Notes: generated by a model not told the origin, from the sequence alone. A stretch of 64,000 nucleotides of DNA from Streptomyces sp. I05A-00742 (GCF_013055795.1 NZ_JABETO010000005.1:124001-188000), one strand, 5' to 3'; shown: positions 44,456-53,330, counted from the first letter of the stretch. Translations and numbers: made by a program.

Positions 44456-45205
44456 CTAGGCCACCAGCTCGCCGAACGACTCCTCGACGCCACGGCCGGA
44501 GCCGATGGCCTCGTCCTCGCGCAGCCGGCGCAGCGAGCGCCAGATGCTGCTCTTGACCGTTCCGACGCTGATGCCCAGGATCTCCGCGATCTCCGGGTCC
44601 GTGCGGCCCTCGTAGTAGCGCAGGACCAGCATCGTGCGCTGGAGCTCGGGCAACCGGGCGAGCGCCTGCCAGAGGACCGCGCGCAGCTCGGTGCCGCGCA
44701 TCGCGTCCTGGTCGCCCGCCGTCTCCGGCAGCTCCTCGGTCGGGTACTCGTTGAGCTTGCGCCGACGCCAGGCGCTGATGTGCAGGTTGGTCATGGTGCG
44801 GCGCAGATAGCCGCCGACCGCCGCCTTGTCGGTGATGCGGTCCCAGGCGCGGAAGGTGGAGAACAGCGCGCTCTGGAGCAGGTCCTCGGCCTCGTGGCGG
44901 TCGCCGGTGAGGTGGTAGGCGGTGGCGTAGAGGGAGGCCCGGCGTTCCTGGACGTAGGCGGTGAACTCCGCCTCCGCCCGGGAGGCCGACGTACGGTCCT
45001 CCCGCCGCTCCTCCGTCTGCCGCCGGGCGCCGGAGTCGCCGTACACGGTGGCGTCGATGGCCGTGAGGTACACACCCGGCGTCCGGCGTCCGGTGCCGCG
45101 GGCACACCCCCGTACCCCCGCGGCACCGGACTTCTCCAGGCTCCGCCCGGTGTCGTGCAGACGCGTGCGAACTGCGCTGTTGGTGGTGCTGTGCAGTGTG
45201 TTCAT
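44456..45205 (-). CDS. sigQ: ECF (SigE-family) RNA polymerase sigma factor SigQ
   Basis: The predicted protein has 249 residues from ATG 45205. Region 2 (AYVQERRASLYATAYHLTGD, DLLQSALFSTFRAWDRIT) and region 4 (ALARLPELQRTMLVLRYYEG, IAEILGISVGTVKSSIWRSL) are complete, with no region 3. The first 70 residues are extra and poorly conserved, so the true start may be further in. It is divergent from afsQ1. In S. coelicolor SigQ is activated by AfsQ1 and antagonises its effects on antibiotic production. A candidate AfsQ1 site lies in the shared promoter region at 45315-45330. Confidence 0.9.
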   Translation of the reverse strand: MNTLHSTTNSAVRTRLHDTGRSLEKSGAAGVRGCARGTGRRTPGVYLTAIDATVYGDSGARRQTEERREDRTSASRAEAEFTAYVQERRASLYATAYHLTGDRHEAEDLLQSALFSTFRAWDRITDKAAVGGYLRRTMTNLHISAWRRRKLNEYPTEELPETAGDQDAMRGTELRAVLWQALARLPELQRTMLVLRYYEGRTDPEIAEILGISVGTVKSSIWRSLRRLREDEAIGSGRGVEESFGELVA

Positions 45206-45314
45206 GTCGCGCCCCCCGTCGGTGGAGCCAGCTTGGTCCGGTGTGGTTCCGGACTGCTTCTCGCCCGGTGACCAATAGCTTGGTGGGCCAGTTTCATGGC
45301 GTTGTCCGCCGACT

Positions 45315-45330
45315 GTCACAGCCGTGCAAC
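45315..45330. promoter_or_regulatory. Candidate AfsQ1 binding site
   Basis: GTCAC (45315-45319), six bases, GCAAC (45326-45330) matches the published AfsQ1 consensus GTnAC-n6-GTnAC at all but one specified base. It lies 110 bp upstream of sigQ and 112 bp upstream of afsQ1. Confidence 0.45.
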
Positions 45331-45441
45331 AGCGGGCGGGGCCTCCGGAACGGGCCCGGGGGCGGGGGCGGCGGCCGGGCGGCGGCGGGCCGCGGGAGCG
45401 GAAGTCGAACTACCGCCCTGACGTAGGCCAGAATGACCACT

Positions 45442-46119
45442 GTGCCTTTCCTGTTGCTGATCGAGGACGACGAAGCCATCCGTACGGCCCTTGAGTTCTC
45501 CCTGTCCCGCCAGGGTCACCGCGTGGTGACCGCGGCGACGGGCGAGGACGGCCTGAAGATGCTGCGCGAGCAGCGGCCGGACCTGATCGTGCTGGACGTG
45601 ATGCTGCCGGGGATCGACGGCTTCGAGGTGTGCCGCCGCATCCGCCGCACCGATCAGCTGCCGATCATCCTGCTCACCGCCCGCAACGACGACATCGACG
45701 TGGTGGTCGGCCTGGAGTCGGGCGCGGACGACTATGTGGTCAAGCCGGTGCAGGGCCGGGTGCTGGACGCCCGGATCCGCGCGGTGCTGCGCCGCGGCGA
45801 GCGGGAGTCGAACGACTCGGCGACGTTCGGGTCGCTGGTGATCGACCGCTCGGCGATGACGGTCACCAAGAACGGGGAGGACCTCCAGCTGACCCCGACC
45901 GAGCTGCGGCTGCTGCTGGAGCTGAGCCGCCGCCCGGGTCAGGCGCTGTCCCGCCAGCAGCTGCTGCGGCTGGTCTGGGAGCACGACTACCTGGGCGACT
46001 CACGGCTGGTGGACGCGTGCGTGCAGCGGCTGCGGGCCAAGGTCGAGGACGTGCCGTCCTCCCCCACCCTGATCCGTACCGTCCGCGGGGTCGGCTACCG
46101 CCTTGACTCGCCGCAGTGA
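45442..46119 (+). CDS. afsQ1: AfsQ1 response regulator (OmpR/PhoB family)
   Basis: The protein has 225 residues from GTG 45442; ATG 45433 would add three. The shorter form equals the known S. coelicolor AfsQ1 length and places the phosphoacceptor at Asp52. The receiver domain has the acidic pair IEDD, VLDVMLPG (Asp52), the LTAR Thr and the conserved Lys in VVKP. A winged-helix output domain ends VRTVRGVGYRLD. AfsQ1 with AfsQ2 controls antibiotic genes, development and nitrogen metabolism. The sensor gene follows on the same strand. Confidence 0.95.
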   Translation: MPFLLLIEDDEAIRTALEFSLSRQGHRVVTAATGEDGLKMLREQRPDLIVLDVMLPGIDGFEVCRRIRRTDQLPIILLTARNDDIDVVVGLESGADDYVVKPVQGRVLDARIRAVLRRGERESNDSATFGSLVIDRSAMTVTKNGEDLQLTPTELRLLLELSRRPGQALSRQQLLRLVWEHDYLGDSRLVDACVQRLRAKVEDVPSSPTLIRTVRGVGYRLDSPQ

Positions 46120-46180
46120 TCCGGCGGGGCCCGGCGGCTCGGGAACCCGGCACCCCAGGGACATGGACAGAGAGAGCGCA

Positions 46181-47896
46181 GTGACGGAAGAGCCCGGTCG
46201 GGCCGGAGGCCGGCCCGCGGCCGGGAACCTCATGAAGGTCAGCATGCGGTGGATCAGCCTGCGGCTGCGGCTGATGCTCGTCTTCGCCCTGGTGGCGCTG
46301 GCGGCGGCCGTGTCCGCGTCGGCGATCGCCTACTGGCTGAACCGCGACGCGGTCCTCACGCGGACCCAGAACGCGGCGCTGGACGACTTCCGCAAGTCGC
46401 TCCAGGACAACACGGGCTCGCTCCCGCTGTCGCCGACCTGCCCCGAACTCCAGGACGCCGCCGACCGGATGGCGGGGACCTCGCAGAAGTACGCGGTCCT
46501 GCTGATCGGGAAGGTCAAGGGCGGCGGCAACTGCGCGGCGCCCTCCGACCGTGACCTGTTCACGCTGGACACGGTGCCGAAGACGCTGGTCACCGCGGTG
46601 AACCGGGAGCGCAGGGTCGACGAGTCGAACCCGTACCCGTACCACCTGTACTGGCAGCGGATCACCCTGGACGGCAAGCCGTACCTGGTGGGCGGCGCCA
46701 AGGTGATCGGCGGCGGCCCCACGGGCTATCTGCTGAAGTCGCTGGAGAACGAGCGCGCGGACCTCAACTCGCTGGCCTGGTCGCTGGGGATCGCCACCGG
46801 TCTGGCCCTGATCGGCTCGGCCCTGCTGGCGCAGGCGGCGGCCTCGACGGTGCTGCGGCCCGTGCAGCGGCTCGGCGAGGCGGCGAGCCGGCTGGGCGAG
46901 GGCAAGCTGGACACCCGGCTCCAGGTCTCGGGCACGGACGAGCTGGCGGAGCTGTCGCGGACGTTCAACCGGGCCGCGGCGTCGCTGGAGCAGCGGGTGG
47001 AGGAGCTGAGCACGCGGGAGGCGGCGAGCCGGCGGTTCGTCGCCGACATGTCGCATGAACTGCGCACCCCGCTGACCGCGATCACGGCGGTGACGGAGGT
47101 GCTGGAGGACGAGGCGGACTCCCTCGACCCGATGATCGCGCCCGCGGTGCAGCTCGTGGTGAGCGAGACCCGGCGGCTGAACGACCTGGTGGAGAATCTG
47201 ATGGAGGTCACCCGCTTCGACGCGGGCACGGCCCGGCTCGTCCTGGACGACGTGGACGTCGCCGATCAGGTCACCGCCTGCATCGATGCCCGCGCCTGGC
47301 TGGACGCCGTCGAGCTGGACGCCGAGCGCGGCATCATGGCGCGGCTCGACCCGCGCCGTCTGGACGTCATCCTGGCGAACCTGATCGGCAACGCGCTCAA
47401 GCACGGCGGTTCGCCGGTGCGGGTGCGGGTGCGGCCGGTCGACGACGAGCTGATCATCGAGGTCCGTGACCACGGCCCGGGCATCCCCGAGGACGTGCTG
47501 CCGCACGTCTTCGACCGCTTCTACAAGGCCAGCGCCTCGCGCCCGCGCTCCGAGGGCAGCGGTCTGGGCCTGTCGATCGCACTGGAGAACGCCCACATCC
47601 ACGGCGGGGAGATCACGGCCGCCAACTCGCCCGAGGGCGGGGCGGTCTTCACGCTGACCCTGCCGCGAGACGTGTCCGCGCCGGGCGCCGGGGACGGTGA
47701 GACCGACGGGGATGATGTGACGGACGGGCCGGAGGAGAGCGGCACGGACGGCAAGAGCAGCAGGTTCGGCAAGGCGAGCAGGGCAGGCAAGTCCGCCAAG
47801 CCCGCCAAGAGTGACGGCAAGGGCAGGAAGCGGGACGGCAAGGGCGACCAGGACGGCAAGGACGGCCGCGGCACGGCTCAAGGGGGCGCGAAGTGA
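46181..47896 (+). CDS. afsQ2: AfsQ2 sensor histidine kinase
   Basis: The predicted protein has 571 residues from GTG 46181; ATG 46163 is possible. Membrane helices at about 31-50 and 197-222 bracket an external sensor domain with two Cys. A HAMP linker, the H-box FVADMSHELRTPLTAI (His292), the N-box LIGNALKHGG and G-boxes DHGPGIPED and GSGLGLSIAL follow. About 65 C-terminal residues form an unusual Lys/Gly/Asp-rich tail. It phosphorylates AfsQ1, encoded just upstream, in response to an unknown envelope or nitrogen signal. The next gene, a lipoprotein, overlaps its stop by 4 bp. Confidence 0.93.
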   Translation: MTEEPGRAGGRPAAGNLMKVSMRWISLRLRLMLVFALVALAAAVSASAIAYWLNRDAVLTRTQNAALDDFRKSLQDNTGSLPLSPTCPELQDAADRMAGTSQKYAVLLIGKVKGGGNCAAPSDRDLFTLDTVPKTLVTAVNRERRVDESNPYPYHLYWQRITLDGKPYLVGGAKVIGGGPTGYLLKSLENERADLNSLAWSLGIATGLALIGSALLAQAAASTVLRPVQRLGEAASRLGEGKLDTRLQVSGTDELAELSRTFNRAAASLEQRVEELSTREAASRRFVADMSHELRTPLTAITAVTEVLEDEADSLDPMIAPAVQLVVSETRRLNDLVENLMEVTRFDAGTARLVLDDVDVADQVTACIDARAWLDAVELDAERGIMARLDPRRLDVILANLIGNALKHGGSPVRVRVRPVDDELIIEVRDHGPGIPEDVLPHVFDRFYKASASRPRSEGSGLGLSIALENAHIHGGEITAANSPEGGAVFTLTLPRDVSAPGAGDGETDGDDVTDGPEESGTDGKSSRFGKASRAGKSAKPAKSDGKGRKRDGKGDQDGKDGRGTAQGGAK

Positions 47897-48468
47897 GGCG
47901 CACCGCGCGGAAGGCCGCGCTCACCGCCGTACTGTGCGCTCTGGCAGCCGGCTGCGGGATCCGGGGCACCGCCGTCCCCGTCGACGCGGGCAGCGCGCCC
48001 TCGCGGGCCTCGTGCCTGTCGCGCCCGGGCACGGCGGCCACGCCCCCGGCGGGCGGCAACGCCGTGACCGTCCAACTGGTCTGCGCCTCCCAGCTGATCC
48101 CGGTGGTCCGGCAGCGTCCGGCCTCCGGCCCCGAGCGGGCGGTGGACGCGGCCCGCGCGCTCCTCGACGAGCTGCGCCGTCAGCCCTCGTCGGCCGAGGA
48201 GTCCGCGGGGTTCTCCACCGAGGTGCCCCAGCGGCTGACCATCGCGGGACCGCGCAGGGACGACCCGGCCGGGACCCTCCGGCTGAGCACCCCGCCGGAC
48301 GAGCTCCCCCAACTCGGCCTGGCCCAGCTCGTCTGCACCCTCGCGGGCACCGCGGCGGCCGACGGCCGGCGCGCGGTGCTGCTCGGCGGACCCGGCGGGG
48401 AGCCGCCCCGGAGCTATCCGTGCACGGACGACACCCGGGCCCACCCCGAGAACCTCCGCGGCAGCTGA
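47893..48468 (+). CDS. Lipoprotein co-transcribed with afsQ2
   Basis: The 191-residue protein has a lipoprotein signal with lipobox LAAGC (Cys21). The mature part contains four further Cys, likely forming disulfides (in ASCLS, QLVCASQ, QLVCTL and YPCTDD), and has no known catalytic motif. Its GTG overlaps the afsQ2 stop by 4 bp, so it belongs to the afsQ operon. It would sit at the outer face of the membrane and could shape signal input to the AfsQ2 sensor; that role is an inference from position. Confidence 0.82.
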   Translation: MRRTARKAALTAVLCALAAGCGIRGTAVPVDAGSAPSRASCLSRPGTAATPPAGGNAVTVQLVCASQLIPVVRQRPASGPERAVDAARALLDELRRQPSSAEESAGFSTEVPQRLTIAGPRRDDPAGTLRLSTPPDELPQLGLAQLVCTLAGTAAADGRRAVLLGGPGGEPPRSYPCTDDTRAHPENLRGS

Positions 48469-48548
48469 CGCTCCCCCTCCCGAGCCCGCGCCGGGGCCGC
48501 ACGTCCACGGTCGGAACCGCGCGCCCCGCGCACCGCGTCCTGTGGGGC

Positions 48549-49145
48549 GTGCAGCGTCATGGTTCCGGCGGTACGCCCGCCCTCCGACACCGCTACCGCG
48601 TCGCGGGCTGCGTGCTCCTCGCCGCCCACCTGGTCGTGGTGGGCTGGCTGGCCATGCGCCCCCTGACCGCCCCCTGGGTCTCCGCCGCGCACCTGGAGCC
48701 GTTCGCCACGCTCCGCGCCGACCTGGCGCTCGGCCCCTGGGACGCGACGCGGGCGATCGGCGCGGGGGTGCTCCCCTTCGCGCCGCTGGGGGTGCTGCTG
48801 CCGTGGGCGGGGGGACGGCTGGACGCGTCGCCCCTGGGGTCCCTGGCCCGGACGGTCTTCACCAGCGCCATGCTCTCCCTGGTCCTCCAGGTGGTCCGCG
48901 GCGGTGTGGTCGGCCAGGTCCTTGATCTGGACGCGCTGCTGCTCAACGTCTCGGGGGTGACCGTCACGCACCTGGCCGTGGTCCCCGCGGCGCGGGCCCG
49001 GCTGCGCCGCCGGGCCGGGCGGACGGCCCCGGTCCGCCCTTCCTCGGCCCGCCGTGACGAGGTCTCCCCTCAGGGTCAGACCCCGACGATCCCCAGGGTC
49101 GGAGTCGCCCCCTGGAGTGACGCCCTGCCGGGCGCCCGGTCCTAG
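48549..49145 (+). CDS. VanZ-like membrane protein
   Basis: The predicted protein has 198 residues from GTG 48549 (start weakly supported). Helices include RVAGCVLLAAHLVVVGWLAM, then the VanZ-like NLxPF-type region AHLEPFATLRADLALGPWDA, GVLPFAPLGVLLPW and SAMLSLVLQVVRGGVVGQVLD with the acidic DLDALLLNVSG loop. VanZ domains occur in teicoplanin resistance and many unrelated envelope proteins; resistance should not be assumed. The last 50 residues are basic and disordered. Confidence 0.72.
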   Translation: MQRHGSGGTPALRHRYRVAGCVLLAAHLVVVGWLAMRPLTAPWVSAAHLEPFATLRADLALGPWDATRAIGAGVLPFAPLGVLLPWAGGRLDASPLGSLARTVFTSAMLSLVLQVVRGGVVGQVLDLDALLLNVSGVTVTHLAVVPAARARLRRRAGRTAPVRPSSARRDEVSPQGQTPTIPRVGVAPWSDALPGARS

Positions 49146-49220
49146 CGTGGAGTCATCGGGAATCGCTCCCGGCCCCGGGCCCTCCGCCCGGAGCGCCCTC
49201 TGACGCGAGGAGTCGCCGCC

Positions 49221-49430
49221 ATGTCCGCTGCCCTGGTCCGTCCCCGTGACCACAGGATGATCGCCGGAGTCTGCGCCGGGCTGGCGCGGCGGTTCGGCAC
49301 GTCGCGCACCACGATGCGCGTGATCTTCCTGGTGTCGTGCCTGCTGCCCGGCCCCCAGTTCCTGCTCTACCTGGCGCTGTGGCTGCTGCTGCCCTCCGAG
49401 GGCGGCCGTCGTCCGGCCGAGTCCTGGTGA
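49221..49430 (+). CDS. Short PspC-domain protein
   Basis: This 69-residue protein starts at an ATG after CGAGGAG. It is essentially a lone PspC domain: RPRDHRMIAGVCAGLARRFG, then TSRTTMRVIFLVSCLLPGPQ and a hydrophobic LLYLALWLLLP stretch. PspC domains usually anchor to the membrane and report envelope stress. Single-domain copies are common in Streptomyces. A hairpin terminator follows. Confidence 0.85.
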   Translation: MSAALVRPRDHRMIAGVCAGLARRFGTSRTTMRVIFLVSCLLPGPQFLLYLALWLLLPSEGGRRPAESW

Positions 49431-49500
49431 ACCCGGTCCTGGTGATCCGCGTCCTGATGAGCCGAGTCCTGGTGATCCTGATCCGCGCCGGGACGACGGC

Positions 49501-49532
49501 GGCCGCGCACCCCTGACGCGGGGTGCGCGGCC
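49501..49532 (+). terminator. Hairpin after the PspC gene
   Basis: Perfect 13-bp arms (49501-49513 and 49520-49532) with a 6-nt loop lie between convergent genes. The preceding 70 bp contain imperfect direct repeats of GTCCTGGTGATCC. Confidence 0.78.
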
Positions 49533-49556
49533 GGTGCCGTGACGAGGGGTGCGGGC

Positions 49557-49973
49557 TCAGCGCCCGGCCAGGTTGGGGGTCGAGAGGCCCTTCGGCAGGG
49601 CGCCGGCCGGGACGAGGCCGAGGAGGCCGCCGTTGCCCTTGTTGTCCGCCGGGGTGGCCTGCGCGGTCGCGGCGGCCTTCGTGGCCGGGGACTTGGGGGC
49701 CGGGGTGGGGAACAGCGCCTTGTCGACGGCCGCGGTCGTGGCCTTCATGGCGGTCGAGCCCAGCGCGCGGTTGGCGGCACTGATCAGCGGTCCGCCCGGG
49801 AGCAGCGGGGCGGCCTCCTCGATGGGAAGGCTGTGGCTGGTGCCGGCGGCCAGGTTGGTGACCCTCTCCAGCGGGCCGGCGGGAGCCGCGGCCGACGCGG
49901 TGCCCGCCGTGGAGACGGCGATGGCAGCGCCGAGGACGGCGGCACCGATGGTCTTGATGGTTCCCTGCTTCAT
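49557..49973 (-). CDS. Small secreted protein, Ala-rich
   Basis: The predicted protein has 138 residues from ATG 49973, with GAGGACAG about 8 nt upstream. The signal peptide (KQGTIKTIGAAVLGAAIAVS, cut near the ASAA motif) is followed by LERVTNLAAGTSHSLPIEEA and an Ala/Lys/Pro-rich stretch. It ends with GLLGLVPAGALPKGLSTPNL. Proteins of this plan (tail with LGLLP or similar after the linker) are abundant in Streptomyces and unassigned. No Cys is present. Confidence 0.68.
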   Translation of the reverse strand: MKQGTIKTIGAAVLGAAIAVSTAGTASAAAPAGPLERVTNLAAGTSHSLPIEEAAPLLPGGPLISAANRALGSTAMKATTAAVDKALFPTPAPKSPATKAAATAQATPADNKGNGGLLGLVPAGALPKGLSTPNLAGR

Positions 49974-50176
49974 CTGAAATCTGTCCTCGTGACGGTGGAG
50001 GGTAATTTCCGGGAGGCTTTGCAACCTGTCACGAGAACGACGGGCCCGCAATGAATGACACGGCCGGGGCATTTGAATTCCCGGCCGTGCCAGTCGTATT
50101 CAGGGACGATTGACCGTCAGTCGTACCGCCCGGGGGATGCGCAGGTCAGACCGGGGTCGGACCGGCCGCGTCGGTC

Positions 50177-51292
50177 CTAGCGGAACAGCCACTCGGACTT
50201 CAGCTCGGCATAGCCCGGCTTGATGACGTCGTTGATCATGGCAAGTCGTTCGTCAAATGGAATGAAGGCGGACTTCATCGCGTTGACGGTGAACCACTGC
50301 ATGTCGTCGAGTGTGTAGCCGAAAGCCTTGACCAGGTGCTCGAATTCGCGGCTCATGCTCGTTCCGCTCATCAGACGATTGTCGGTGTTCACCGTCGCCC
50401 GGAAATGCAGTTTGCGGAGCAGGCCGATCGGGTGCTCCTCGTAGGAGGTGGCCGCGGCGGTCTGGAGGTTCGAGGTGGGGCACATCTCCAGGGGGATGCG
50501 CTTGTCCCGGACGTACGAGGCGAGGCGGCCGAGCTTGACACTGCCGTCCTCGGCGACCTCGATGTCGTCGATGATGCGCACGCCGTGGCCGAGCCGGTCG
50601 GCGCCGCACCACTGGAGCGCCTGCCAGATGGAGGGGAGGCCGAACGCCTCACCGGCGTGGATGGTGAAGTGGTTGTTCTCGCGCTTGAGGTACTCGAAGG
50701 CGTCGAGGTGGCGGGTGGGAGGGAAGCCGGCCTCGGCGCCCGCGATGTCGAAGCCGACGACGCCGGAGTCGCGGTAGCGGTTGGCGAGTTCGGCGATCTC
50801 CAGGGCGCGGGCGGCGTGCCGCATGGCGGTCAGCAGGGCGCCGACGCGGATGCGGTGACCGGCCTCCTTGGCCCGTCGCTCGCCCTCGCGGAAGCCCTCG
50901 TTGACGGCCTCGACGACCTCTTCGAGGGAGAGTCCGGCCTCCAGGTGCTGCTCGGGGGCGTAGCGGATCTCGGCGTAGACGACGCCGTCGGCGGCGAGGT
51001 CCTCGGCGCACTCGGCGGCGACCCGGACCAGGGCCTCGCGGGTCTGCATGACGGCGCAGGTGTGGGCGAAGGTCTCCAGGTAGCGCTCCAGCGACCCGGA
51101 GTCGGCGGCCTCGCGGAACCAGACGCCCAGCTTGTCGGGGTCGGTCTCGGGGAGGCGGTCGTATCCGGCCTCCCGGGCCAGGTCGACGACCGTACCGGGG
51201 CGCAGGCCGCCGTCCAGGTGGTCGTGGAGCAGCACCTTGGGGGCGCGCCGGATCTGTTCGGGGGTCGGGAGGGTGGTGGTCTCGCTCGTCAT
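50177..51292 (-). CDS. add: Adenosine deaminase
   Basis: The 371-residue protein converts (deoxy)adenosine to (deoxy)inosine. It has the N-terminal metal motif HDHLDGG, the substrate region EIRYAPEQH, the third His in FTIHAGEA, and RLGHGVRI. The catalytic Asp is usually in a TDDP motif; here the equivalent is NTDNRLM, a known bacterial variant. The product feeds purine nucleoside phosphorylase at 27427. The start lies 16 bp from a CTACGCGCGTAG palindrome. A TAGAGT -10-like element lies 8 bp upstream of the ATG, suggesting a leaderless mRNA. Confidence 0.93.
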   Translation of the reverse strand: MTSETTTLPTPEQIRRAPKVLLHDHLDGGLRPGTVVDLAREAGYDRLPETDPDKLGVWFREAADSGSLERYLETFAHTCAVMQTREALVRVAAECAEDLAADGVVYAEIRYAPEQHLEAGLSLEEVVEAVNEGFREGERRAKEAGHRIRVGALLTAMRHAARALEIAELANRYRDSGVVGFDIAGAEAGFPPTRHLDAFEYLKRENNHFTIHAGEAFGLPSIWQALQWCGADRLGHGVRIIDDIEVAEDGSVKLGRLASYVRDKRIPLEMCPTSNLQTAAATSYEEHPIGLLRKLHFRATVNTDNRLMSGTSMSREFEHLVKAFGYTLDDMQWFTVNAMKSAFIPFDERLAMINDVIKPGYAELKSEWLFR

Positions 51293-51308
51293 TTCGGCAC
51301 TCTAGCCC

Positions 51309-51320
51309 CTACGCGCGTAG
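51309..51320. promoter_or_regulatory. CTACGCGCGTAG operator, adenosine deaminase promoter
   Basis: A perfect 12-bp palindrome lies 16 bp upstream of the add start. On the minus strand it is directly followed by GGGC and TAGAGT, so it sits in the promoter spacer as in deoC. Confidence 0.78.
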
Positions 51321-51396
51321 ATGCACCCGAACGATACGGAACGGTGACCCGTCGGCGGGGTGGACACCACGCGTCGTTCTGCCATCGTTGTCTGCC

Positions 51397-52248
51397 ATGG
51401 TTCAGCAAGCGCTGCCGCAACCGGATCCCTTGGGGTCAAAGGGGTCAGACGAACTGCGTGGATCAGTGAGGCCTGTGAGGCTCAAGGGGCCACGGCGCCG
51501 GAAACCCTCCGTGCCCGAGCTCGGCAAGCCGTTCGGCGCGGGCCGCCCCGGGGAGCCCGTCAACGGGGTGGCGCTCCTGCTGCCCGGCGGCCCGGCCGCC
51601 GGACACCGCCGCCCGCCGCCCCGCACCCCGGCCGTCCAGGGGCGGCTGGCCCGCCGGCTGACGCGCGCGGGGGGCGCCGACGGGCTGGCCACCCATGTGG
51701 TGCGCTACCGCCACCGGGGCTGGAACGGCACGGCGGCCCACCCGGTGGACGACGCGCTGTGGGCGGCGGACGAGGTGGTGCGGCGCTACGGCGATGTGCC
51801 GGTCTGCCTGGTCGGTACGGACATGGGCGGCCGGGCCGCCCTGCGGGCCGCGGGCCATCCGGCCGTGACCTGCGTGGTGGCGATCGCCCCATGGCTCCCC
51901 GACCCCGAGTCCGTCCTCGACCCCGACCCGGTGCGGCAGCTGGCCGGCCGCCGGGTCCTGCTGGTGCACGGCACCAATGACGAGCACACCGACCCCGACC
52001 TCTCCTACCGGCTGGCCGAACGGGCCAAGAAGATCAACCGGGATGTGTGCCGGTTCGAAGTCCACTCCGACGGGCACGGGTTGCGCCAGCACCGGACGGA
52101 AGTCCTCGCGCTGACCGCCGACTTCGTCCGCGGCTCGCTCTTCGGGCACCCCTGCGCCCGGCCGCTGGCCGATGCCCTCGCCGCGCCTCCCCCGCTGGGC
52201 CTGCGGATGCCGCTGGCCTGCGGTTTCGGCGAGACGCTGGGCCACTGA
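51397..52248 (+). CDS. Alpha/beta hydrolase-fold protein with Asp at the nucleophile elbow
   Basis: The predicted protein has 283 residues from ATG 51397, though the start is not well supported. The fold is shown by VALLLPGG, the elbow VCLVGTDMGGRAAL, VLLVHGTNDEHTDPDL (acid) and the final HSDGHGLRQH (His). At the elbow the usual Ser is replaced by Asp (G-T-D-M-G-G). I recall the same Asp in homologues, so it may be functional, as in dehalogenases and epoxide hydrolases. Catalysis and substrate are unknown. It is divergent from adenosine deaminase. Confidence 0.75.
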   Translation: MVQQALPQPDPLGSKGSDELRGSVRPVRLKGPRRRKPSVPELGKPFGAGRPGEPVNGVALLLPGGPAAGHRRPPPRTPAVQGRLARRLTRAGGADGLATHVVRYRHRGWNGTAAHPVDDALWAADEVVRRYGDVPVCLVGTDMGGRAALRAAGHPAVTCVVAIAPWLPDPESVLDPDPVRQLAGRRVLLVHGTNDEHTDPDLSYRLAERAKKINRDVCRFEVHSDGHGLRQHRTEVLALTADFVRGSLFGHPCARPLADALAAPPPLGLRMPLACGFGETLGH

Positions 52249-52264
52249 GCGGGTGCCGGGGCCG

Positions 52265-53305
52265 TCAGCGGTGCAGCAGCAACTGGCCCCGGCGGGAGAG
52301 CAGGAAGCGCTTGAACGCCGCCACGGGCGGGGTGTCGGGGTGGCCGTCCAGCCAGGCCACGCCGATCTCGCGGACCGCGCGCGGCGCCGTGACGGTCAGC
52401 TCCACGACGCCCGGGCGCGGCACCGCGGGCGGCGGGAGCAGGGCCACGCCGAGGCCGGCGGCCACCAGGCCGCGCAGCGTCTCGGGGTCCTCACCCTCGA
52501 AGGCGATCTTCGGGCTGAACCCGGCCTCGGCGCACAGGGCGTCGGTGATCCGGCGGAGTCCGTAGCCCGGTTCGAGGGTGACGAACAGCTCGGTCGCGGC
52601 CTCGGCGAGGCGGATCCGCTTCCGGACGGCGAGCGGGTGGTCGTCGGGGACGACCAGCCGCAGCTTCTGCTCGTCGAGGCGGCGGGCGACGAGGTCGGGC
52701 GCGTCCGGCACCGGTGAGGTGAGGCAGAGGTCGAGGTCGCCGTCGCGGAGCCGCTCGATCATGGCCTCGCCGTAGTTCTGGACGAGTTGGAAGCGGACGC
52801 GGGGGTGGTCGGCCCGGAAGGCACGGATGAGTTCGGGTACGGTCTCGGAGCCCATGGTGTGCAGGAAGCCGAACGCCACCTTGCCGGCGGCGGGGTCGGC
52901 GTCCGCCCGTACGGACTCGGCGGCGCGGTCCACCTCGCCGAGCGCCCGCTCGACCGTGGCGAGGAACGTGCGGCCCGCGGCGGTGAGCGAGACCGTGCGG
53001 CCGTGCCGGGCGAACAGGGCGACGCCGAGGTCGTGTTCGAGCCGGGCCATGGAGCGGCTGAGCGTGGACTGCGGCATCCCCAGCCGCTGGGCGGCGCGGG
53101 TGACGTGCTCGTACCGGGCGACGGCGACGAACTGGGCGAGGCGCGGAGTGAGCGTCACCGCCCAGGAGTCGGCCTCGACGTCCGCGCTCGGAGCGGGCCC
53201 CGCGGCTGTCGCCTGGGTGACGGGCGTCAAGGACGCGCCAGTAACGGCGATGTCTTTTCTGTTGCGTGCCGGTGACAGAGGCGGCCCTGACCTGCGTTCA
53301 TGCAT
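52265..53305 (-). CDS. LysR-family transcriptional regulator
   Basis: The predicted protein has 346 residues from ATG 53305; the first 50 are unlike LysR, so the real start may lie further in. The helix-turn-helix AQFVAVARYEHVTRAAQRLG and MPQSTLSRSMARLEHDLG is clear. A substrate domain of the periplasmic-binding type follows (KVAFGFLHTMGSETVPELIR). It is divergent from an MFS transporter gene. A palindromic box between them is at the right place for control of both. Target and inducer are unknown. Confidence 0.87.
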   Translation of the reverse strand: MHERRSGPPLSPARNRKDIAVTGASLTPVTQATAAGPAPSADVEADSWAVTLTPRLAQFVAVARYEHVTRAAQRLGMPQSTLSRSMARLEHDLGVALFARHGRTVSLTAAGRTFLATVERALGEVDRAAESVRADADPAAGKVAFGFLHTMGSETVPELIRAFRADHPRVRFQLVQNYGEAMIERLRDGDLDLCLTSPVPDAPDLVARRLDEQKLRLVVPDDHPLAVRKRIRLAEAATELFVTLEPGYGLRRITDALCAEAGFSPKIAFEGEDPETLRGLVAAGLGVALLPPPAVPRPGVVELTVTAPRAVREIGVAWLDGHPDTPPVAAFKRFLLSRRGQLLLHR

Positions 53306-53330
53306 CACGGGATGGATTATGGCAAGTCTG

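Noticed and set aside
48549..49145. The VanZ-like gene as evidence of glycopeptide resistance.
   Set aside because: No vanHAX, vanRS or related genes are nearby, and VanZ domains are widespread in proteins unrelated to resistance.
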